Origin: Piliocolobus tephrosceles
Lineage: Eukaryota; Chordata; Mammalia; Primates; Cercopithecidae
DNA length: 64,000 bases
Direction: 5' to 3'
Assembly: GCF_002776525.5 (NCBI RefSeq)
Contig: NC_045443.1
Location: 59,864,129 to 59,928,128, forward strand
The translations under genes were made by a program, and so were the position numbers. How positions within the stretch are numbered: position 1 is the first letter of the stretch; each line of letters begins with the position of its first letter. The notes below the pieces were generated by a model. It saw nothing but the letters and a program-made list of their open reading frames with translations, ran no database searches and had not been told where the DNA came from. Positions 57,236 to 64,000 of this stretch are shown here, one piece after another.

Positions 57236-57519
57236 TTTCCCATGGGTCCCTTCTTGCACCGCCCCAACCTTCCTTTGGGTTTCTGTTACTCAGTGTTAGA
57301 CTGGTGGTGAAGAAGGGGGGCTGAGAAAGGTGGGTGCCACTCTCTCCTGTCAAAGCACTCCTGAGGAGGACCAAAGAGAGGCCATCTATCTTTTCCCTGG
57401 TCCTCTGCAGGCACAATCCTTTCACACCCACTAATGCAACATTTACCTATGTGCTTCACTGTGGGTAAACCTTTGTCTATCAGTTTTGTATGAAACTGTA
57501 ATCATCGATTTATGGCCCT

Positions 57520-57630
57520 GTCCTGACACTAGGCTGTAAACACCATGAGGCTTGGGACAGTTTTTTCCCTCCTTGTATCTTCAATGCCCAACCTAACACC
57601 TGGTTCACTGAATGAATAGTAGTTGAAACT
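57520..57630 (+). repeat. L2 LINE tail fragment
   Basis: 'actaggctgtaaacaccatg', 'ccttgtatcttcaatgccca' and 'cactgaatgaatagtagttg' match the L2 3' end. Confidence 0.5.
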
Positions 57631-59238
57631 GATTGTCCCACAGAGATGAAGCTCTGTGCCTTGTCCTTTAGGGACAGAGAGAGATACATAGCATCTGATC
57701 TACCCTGGAAGACTGACAAGGCTGATCCCATCTCAGCGGAATCTGAATCTGGAATATGGCAGAATATTATTGCTTTTGCCAGAGCAACCAGGTGAAGAAC
57801 AAAAAGTGAATGTGCTCCAGCCCCTCATGAGGCTTCTGAAGCTTTCCTTATGATCTGATCACAAAAAAGGAGACAGGCAACTGACAAATAGCACGCTGGC
57901 CTTGAAACACCGCTGGCATCTTTGTTATCAGCCTTTCAGGGCCCACTTTTCTGTCTCTTCTAAAAGATTAGATATTCTCACACCTAAATGTGTTTAGAAT
58001 CACCTGGAGTGCTACCTTAACCAAATTAAGATTCAAAGATCCTACCTTTAAGAGTCTGATCGTACAAATCTGAGCTGCATACTTCAACAAGGACCCCAGG
58101 GAATTCTGACGCAAGTGGTGGGGGGAATCTCACCTTGAAAAACTGTAACAGATGAGAAACTCTTTTGGGGTAAGGTCCATCTTATCCTATCGGTTTTTGT
58201 GCCCAGAACAGAGCATTGTGACTAGCACTCAATTCACAACCGAAGAAAGCATTTCCTTATTGGGTATTTACCCCTGTCCAGCTTACAATGAACACCCAGG
58301 GAGTTAGTCATCTTACTATCCCACCAAAATTCAGCTTCTGAAGGCCCAGAAATCCCAATTTGTATTTCCTCTGTGGGTCTAGCAGTATCTTCTATAGTGT
58401 AAACCACAGTAGGTCTTCAGGACATACTTGCTGAGACAAAGCATAAACAGGGGAAGGAGAGAGGAAGAAACAAATGAAACATACAAGATACTTTCAGAAG
58501 ACCCCCTCATTTCACGGTGATCCAACAGATTTAGATTGTTAATTGTGACACTTCCAAATCATCAAGAAAATGTAATGTGCTGATATATAACAGAAGTGGC
58601 AAACTCTTTCCTTTTCTTCCTTTGTTTTCAGGGGAGCTGCCAATAAACATTCAGTATGGGGGAGCAGGAATAAGTCTGGGGGCAAACAAGAACGTTGACT
58701 AATGTGCTCTGAATGAGCCAAATGCTGACTGCTGTCACAGAGCCCTCGGTTTCAGAGCACTAAGAGATGTCCTTAATGTCAACATTGGGCACTTATTCTA
58801 CACAGAAGCCTGTGACAAGCAACTCTTTAATACAGCACCTCCACTTAGTGCCAGGCTGTAGGCTGCTGTTTCAGCGTTTGTGTAATACTTGCTCCCATCT
58901 TTGCCTTATTACTGATAATATTGCAGTGGCATGTTAGGAGGGCTCATACCACTATAAGCTGACGCTGGCTTCTTAAAGCTACTTTTAAAAAGAATCCATC
59001 AATTCTTCCATTTGCCAAATCTCTGCTGCTTCTCTAGGATGCCCTCATGGCTTTTACATCTTGATCAGTTCAGCAGATTCTCCAAACTGGTTTTGCCCTT
59101 TTAAGTACTCAGTGTAGGACAATGAGCTCCTGCAGCTCAGGACTGGCTTTGTGGAAGAGAAAGAGGCTTGCCCTTCTTGTCAGAAGCCTTGCTTCAGGTC
59201 TCTGCTTCTAACAAGCCTTGTGACTTGAGAAGATCTAC
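57631..59238. other. Intronic; traces of old repeats
   Basis: 57975-58140 resembles a decayed hAT MITE ('agaatcacctggagtgctac'). 58160-58250 resembles an L2 tail. No exon seen. Confidence 0.35.
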
Positions 59239-59533
59239 CTTTTTTATTTTTATTTTTATTTTTTTTGAGACAGGGTCTTGCTGTGTCGCCCAGGCTGGAA
59301 TGCAGTGGCACAACTCTGGCTCACTGCAGCCTCAGCCTCCCACACTCAAGCAACCCTCCCAGCCTCCTAAGTAGCTGGGACTATAGGCGCACACCACCTA
59401 TACTTTTTTACTTTTTGTAGAAACAAATTTCATGTTTCTCAGACTGGCCTCAAACTCCTGAGCTCAAGAGATCTGCCCACCTTGGCCTCCCAAAGTGCTG
59501 GAATTACACATATGCACCACCACACCTGGCCTA
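59239..59533 (-). mobile_element. Alu (AluJ-like)
   Basis: Antisense Alu with an (ATTTTT)n tail at left, ending 'caccaccacacctggcc'. Confidence 0.88.
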
Positions 59534-61639
59534 GTGCTCAATTTTCCTATCTCTGAAATCATTTTTTAAAAACTGAAAAACACAAGAAAAAGGAAATATT
59601 ATAACAACTGCTCTACTTCTCTCACAAAGCTGTAATTAAGATCAAATAATGTGGAAAGGAACTGCCAATTTTAATTCTTTTATGGTGCTGATCTCAGGGC
59701 AACCACATCTGAATATCGTCTAGTTGGTAGAAGGAAAGGATTAAGAGTGGGCTCAGGGGAACAGGGATTCAATTCCCAAAGTCTCATTTAAAATAGCAGT
59801 GATTGGAGCTCTCAATAGTGTTTCCTGGCAGAAATAGCCAAAGGTGGTTCCCAAGGTAAAGGTTGCCAATAGTTGGTGGGAAACAAAGAGATGAAATCTT
59901 ATCCCTTCTACTTCATGTGTCCAACCCAACAGCTCAACCTATAGATCCTTGAAAATGACACTTACAACAAGAAGAAAAGAAAACACCAACATACTTCCTG
60001 CAGTCCTATAAAACAAGTTGATCATTTCAAGACTGGCATTCTAGCAGGCTACCAAAACTGCACCCAAATTCTCTGTAGTATTCTATCTACACTACTTGAT
60101 GTCATGAAACAAACACTGAATCTGGTGGCAGAAGACTTGGGTTTGAAACCCACCTCTGCTTATTAGGCAAAATCACTGTATTCATTCAGTTTCAAAGCTT
60201 ACAGACCATTTGCTTGGAATATCAAAGTTAAAGGGGGCACCAATTCCTTGGATGGACGAGCTGGACATTGTATGCCTTACGTGAAGAGGAAGCTGCAGGG
60301 GCCAAAGCCTGGGGATGTGAGAAAGGGCTGGTGTGTTTGGGCAGCTTTACCTTGCTTGGTTTGGCCACAGTACTGGATGTCCCCTGGGGAGTGGGGAGGG
60401 TGAGGCTAGACTTCTCAAATCTTCCCTGTCTCTGTTTGTGAAATGAGAGGTTAGACCTAGGTGGCCACTAGGGCTGCTCATGGCTCCAACATCCTCCAAC
60501 TCTCATCACAGCATCAGGCCTTGATGTGACTGACCACAGGACTTCAGAACACTGGGCTGCAAGTGAGTTCAGTGACACCGAAGTGTTACAAATATGTTGG
60601 CCGCTCATACTATGCAAAAGGAGCTGTTTTGGCTGCAGGGATACATTTATACTTGAAATATGCCATAGATATTCTTGAGAGTTTGTTTTTTGGAGTCTAC
60701 AGACCAAACATTTGAATTTGGAGGGTAGATACAATATAATAGCTCAAAAAGTTTCTTTCTAAACCAGCTAAAATAGGAGATATTGTGCAGAGAGCCTGAA
60801 GGTATAACCAATGCCTGGCTGCTATTGCATAAAGTTTCCACTTTCTACACACAAGGCCTGGCATGTTACAAGTCTCTGGGTTTCCAATGGTTTGTTCACC
60901 AGTAAATCCAAAGGACCACTGAATGAATTAGTGAATGAATGGGTTTCAATATAGCTCAATAATTATTTGAGGAATAAGTCTATCTTCACAAAAATGTCCT
61001 TTTGCAAAGATAAGCATCAGAAGAAATCCTAACCTGTGAGTGAAAACAAGAGGGTGCAGAACAGATGAACCGAGTTGCCTCAAGTCTATCCAGGAGGTAG
61101 GTAAGGCAGAGAGTGACCACATATCCCTGTTTGCTCCAATAGTTTTGGTCTGCACCTGTTTTCCCAGCATAATTATTAATAGTGTCCCCTTTGATTCTTG
61201 AAAATTCCTGGTTGAGGGGTTAAGTAAGATGGTCACCTGACATATAAATAATAAAATGACTGCTGCTTCTGGCCATTGGGACTGAAAGAATCAGTGTCAC
61301 TACTTTACAGGACTCTTCACCACAGAAGGTTTTCAGAGATCTCAAGAGCCAGTGAGCAAGGTATTATGCATGCTGCCTTAGAAGGGGAGATACAATCACC
61401 ACAGGTAAACTGTGGGATACTTGCTGTGTGACAAAGTCAATCCCACTGATTGCAGTTGTTCTGGTAGCAAGAAGCCCAAGACGTAGCTTGTTCAAGTGCA
61501 GAATGAGGTATATCATATCCTTAACCCACCAGCCTGGCGTGAGCCACATGCATTGTAGGAGTGAATCACACAATCTGGGACTACAATATAGATGCATCAC
61601 AAACCTATTTTAGGATTGTAAAGCAAGTTCCTGCAGCAC
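59534..61639. other. Intronic; MIR trace near 60110-60185
   Basis: 'tggcagaagacttgggtttg' with 'aaacccacctctgcttatta' is MIR-like. No coding exon of PPM1H seen; the exon preceding exon 9 was looked for and not found. Confidence 0.4.
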
Positions 61640-63145
61640 AGTGAAGAATAGCTTACTGATGGCAGTAGCAGTCTGTCTGGAGCAGCTGCTGCAAAGATGC
61701 TGGCTGTAGCAGGGGTGGCACAACTGGGCTGTGTGCTCCATGGACCTGGTGGGAGCCCCCAAGTTGGTGGGGCAGGAGCCCTCTCCTTCTGGGTGCAGGT
61801 ACAGCCACCCAACCATGCTGCACACCCAGGCATCCCTATGCTCTTGGGTGCCTTGGAAATACCCCTGCCCCTGCAGGCTCAGAAGTGCCTGCTCCTGCTG
61901 CCTGGCCTCTCTCAGCTCCCAGTGCCCACTCCAGTGTGGAGCAAAGTTGTGGCTGAGCCTGGGCACTGTCGTGACCTGGCTGGGTGTGTGGGGGCTTGGG
62001 GCAGCACCGATGTGTCAGCCCCCTGCCACCTCAGCCACCTCTGGACTTTGGTCGCCACCAAGCATGAGAGGGAGGCCAAGGGGAAGGTCTGAGGGTGGCT
62101 CAAGGTGGGCCTGCAGGCACCTCTTGATGCAGACAGCCAGGGTGTCATGGATGACATGTTGATGGCAGCAGGAGGCAGACAGGTTCCTGGGTGGAAAGGG
62201 GCAGGTCCCTGGTGAAGCAGCACCTTCAAGCCAGGGATAGCTTGAAGCATGGGAGCCAGGCTGGCAGTTCCAGGTGGAGCTCACGACCTAGAGTGAGAAC
62301 TTACGGTGCTTTTTCTGGCCCACTCATGGCCACCCATGAACCAATCAGTATGCACTTCCTCCCTTCTGAAGCCTGTAAAAACCCCAGACTCAGCCAGACT
62401 CACAGAAACAATGGCACAACCTGCCTGCAGATAGGAGCTACCCACTCTGGGTCTCCTCTCCACTGAGGGCTGCACTCATCAGGACGACCTGCCTGTGGAA
62501 AAAAGCTACCCACTTCAGGTCTCCTGGGTGCTGTATTATCGCTCAATAAAGTACCTCTTGGCCTTGCTTATCCTCCAGTTGCCCATGTACCTCATTATTC
62601 CTGGATGTGGGACAAGAACTCAGGACCCACTGTTGTAACACAAACAGGGCTGAAACACGCCTCCCTCTTGCCACACTGCAGGCAAAGAGGAGGAGAGAAA
62701 AGAGGAGGAAAGAGCCATGGCCCTTTGGGGAACCCAGACTTAGGAGCTCCCCGAGCCACGGCTGTGACACCCTCTTTGGGGCTCTACAGTTCCTGATACC
62801 TCCAAGCTTTCAGGCACCACTGCATTCCCCGGTGCCCACAATGGAAGCCACTTGTGGTATGCCTGGTTCAGCCGCGGCAGGGAACTGGCACCTGGCTGGT
62901 GCCACAGGCAGTATGTATGGATGTGTGTAGTGGCCGAACCCCATACTTGCTTAATCACTCACACACCCCTCACTGCCCTGTGCCTGGCTCACTCTTGGCA
63001 GGCATGGGCTCCGGGCCGGTAGCAAAAGCTGAGTGCAGACTGCCAGGCTGAGTGGGCAGAACTGGCCCAGGGGGCCTGAGCAAAACTTGGGCAAAGACAC
63101 CACCAGCCATAGAGGTTTCTGGCTGGTGAAGCAACACCCTAAGGA
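61640..63145 (+). mobile_element. ERV class I solo LTR (MER52-like)
   Basis: About 1.5 kb of GC-rich LTR. Promoter-type signals in order: 'aaccaatcagtatgcactt' (CCAAT) at 62339, 'cctgtaaaaacccc' (TATA-like) at 62368, AATAAA at 62545-62550, then a long 3' part with 'ggaacccagacttaggagct' and 'ggtgaagcaacaccctaag'. The order agrees with my memory of MER52-type ERV1 LTRs. No gag, pol or env sequence adjoins it. ORFs of 110-143 codons inside it are LTR sequence in conflicting frames. It points opposite to PPM1H. Ends are approximate. Confidence 0.65.
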
Positions 63146-63164
63146 TCCTGTGACATTATCTGTT

Positions 63165-63600
63165 TCTCAAAGAGTGGTCTTTAGATCACTTACTACAGAA
63201 TTATCCAAAATGTAAAAATGTTTAGAACTCATCCTAGATCAATGATTCAGATTTTCAGGAGGTGGATTCCAGGGATTTGCATTTTTTTCTTTTTCAAAGA
63301 GAGGGTCTTCCTCTGTGGCCCAGGCTGTAGTACACTGGTGCAATGTCTCGCCACAGCCTTCACCTCCTGGGCTCAAACAATGAATCCTCCCACCTCAGCC
63401 TCCCAAGTAACTGGTACTACAGGTGCACACTACCATGCCTGGCTAAGTTTCATGTTGTTTTTAGAGATAGGGTCTCATTATGTTGCCTAGGCTGGCTTGA
63501 ACTCCTGAGCTCAAGCCAACCTCCTACCTTGGTCTCCTAAAGTGCTAGAATTACAAGCATGAGTCACCAGGCCCAGGATTTGCTTTTTTTAAACCAACTT
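63165..63600 (+). mobile_element. hAT-Charlie-like MITE split by an Alu
   Basis: 'ctgtttctcaaagagtggtc', 'gattcagattttcaggaggt' and 'gggatttgcatttttttc' before the Alu; 'ggatttgctttttttaaacc' after it. Confidence 0.5.
63285..63577 (-). mobile_element. Alu (AluJ-like)
   Basis: Antisense Alu, 'gagagggtcttcctctgtgg' to 'gagtcaccaggcccag', with a near-duplicated 'ggatttgc..tttttt' flank. Confidence 0.88.
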
Positions 63601-64000
63601 CTAAACATTCGTATATGCATTAATGCAATAAATATAAAAAAGATACAGCATATTTAACTGAAACATCCAAATGAAATTATTATTTTTCAGGAGGGGATCA
63701 GAGGGCCACAATCTCCAATGAGAGGAAATGTTTGACACATACAGGTTGGTTTCTGTTGTGTGACCATGAATTTTGTGAGTTGCTAAGTTCGTTTTTTGGT
63801 GTGTGTCAGAGTAAATCTCAAGTTTTATTCCAACAGCTGGTTGGCAAATCTCAAGTCGTTGGCCAAATGAGAACAAGCCATGTAAATGACACACAGATGC
63901 ACACAACTGATTTTTATAGCCAGACTTGAGAGTTAGAGATGGAGATGCACAGGCCACATCATGAAGTCTCTCCCATGTAAGGTAAGAACATACCAGAATC
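63601..64000. other. Intronic, no recognised element
   Basis: A 118-codon minus ORF (63601-63957) and a 65-codon plus ORF overlap. No resemblance to a known family. Confidence 0.35.

Noticed and set aside
61697..62162. 131- and 143-codon ORFs near the right end
   Set aside because: Lie entirely in ERV1-type LTR sequence, in overlapping frames; LTR DNA, not genes.
1..64000. CRISPR arrays, bacterial operons, tRNA or rRNA genes, or a new defence system
   Set aside because: No regularly spaced repeats, operon-like ORF runs or cloverleaf-type sequences were seen. The regular repeats present are Alus and microsatellites of a primate genome.
53077..64000. The PPM1H exon that precedes exon 9
   Set aside because: No minus-strand peptide resembling the expected upstream PP2C segment was found; it presumably lies beyond the right edge.

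Overview
This window is primate nuclear DNA, not a microbial locus. It is dense with Alu elements at many ages, L1/L2, MIR, MaLR-type and class I endogenous-retrovirus LTRs, and hAT MITEs, and it holds no long ORF. Several of the youngest-looking Alus (4725-5023, 21743-22048, 37012-37297) carry the 'ggcttgagcc' variant and other changes typical of the AluYR lineage of Old World monkeys, so I infer a cercopithecid (macaque/baboon-like) genome assembly. One 100-N gap sits at 18017-18116.

The only functional protein-coding gene I can support is PPM1H, a PP2C-family Ser/Thr phosphatase acting on Rab GTPases, on the minus strand. The window holds its last two coding exons: exon 9 (52925-53076) and terminal exon 10 (33649-33796, ending in TGA), with intact splice sites and matching phase. 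A repeat-poor 3' UTR of about 4.5 kb runs down to a poly(A) signal at 29164-29169. About 19 kb of intron lies between the two exons, and everything above 53077 is the next upstream intron. The two exons supply the metal-binding aspartates corresponding to Asp437 and Asp498 of the 514-residue human protein.

Layout. 1-15.9 kb: intergenic, mostly old repeats (MLT1, MIR, L2, MaLR LTRs, Alus). 15.95-17.2 kb: repeat-free, conserved-looking, CpG-dense block with paired CCAAT boxes and a 48-bp-period tandem repeat; it is a candidate regulatory element or non-coding promoter. 17.7-18.5 kb: Alu cluster containing the assembly gap. 19-28.6 kb: more repeats, including an Alu-in-Alu-in-Alu nest and an L1M split by a GC-rich foreign block. 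29.1-33.8 kb: PPM1H 3' UTR and last exon. 33.8-52.9 kb: intron with LTRs, L1M pieces and a dead RPL32 retrocopy (44541-45027). 53-64 kb: intron with a 105-bp direct repeat just upstream of exon 9 and a roughly 1.5-kb ERV1 LTR near the end.

I found no CRISPR array, tRNA/rRNA gene, operon or new multi-gene system. The observations most worth a second look are the splice-site configuration of exon 9 (perfect donor-like motif at its 5' edge, weak real donor at its 3' edge), the CpG-dense block, the local 105-bp duplication, the G-tract next to an internal poly(A) signal in the 3' UTR, and the probably spurious assembly gap.
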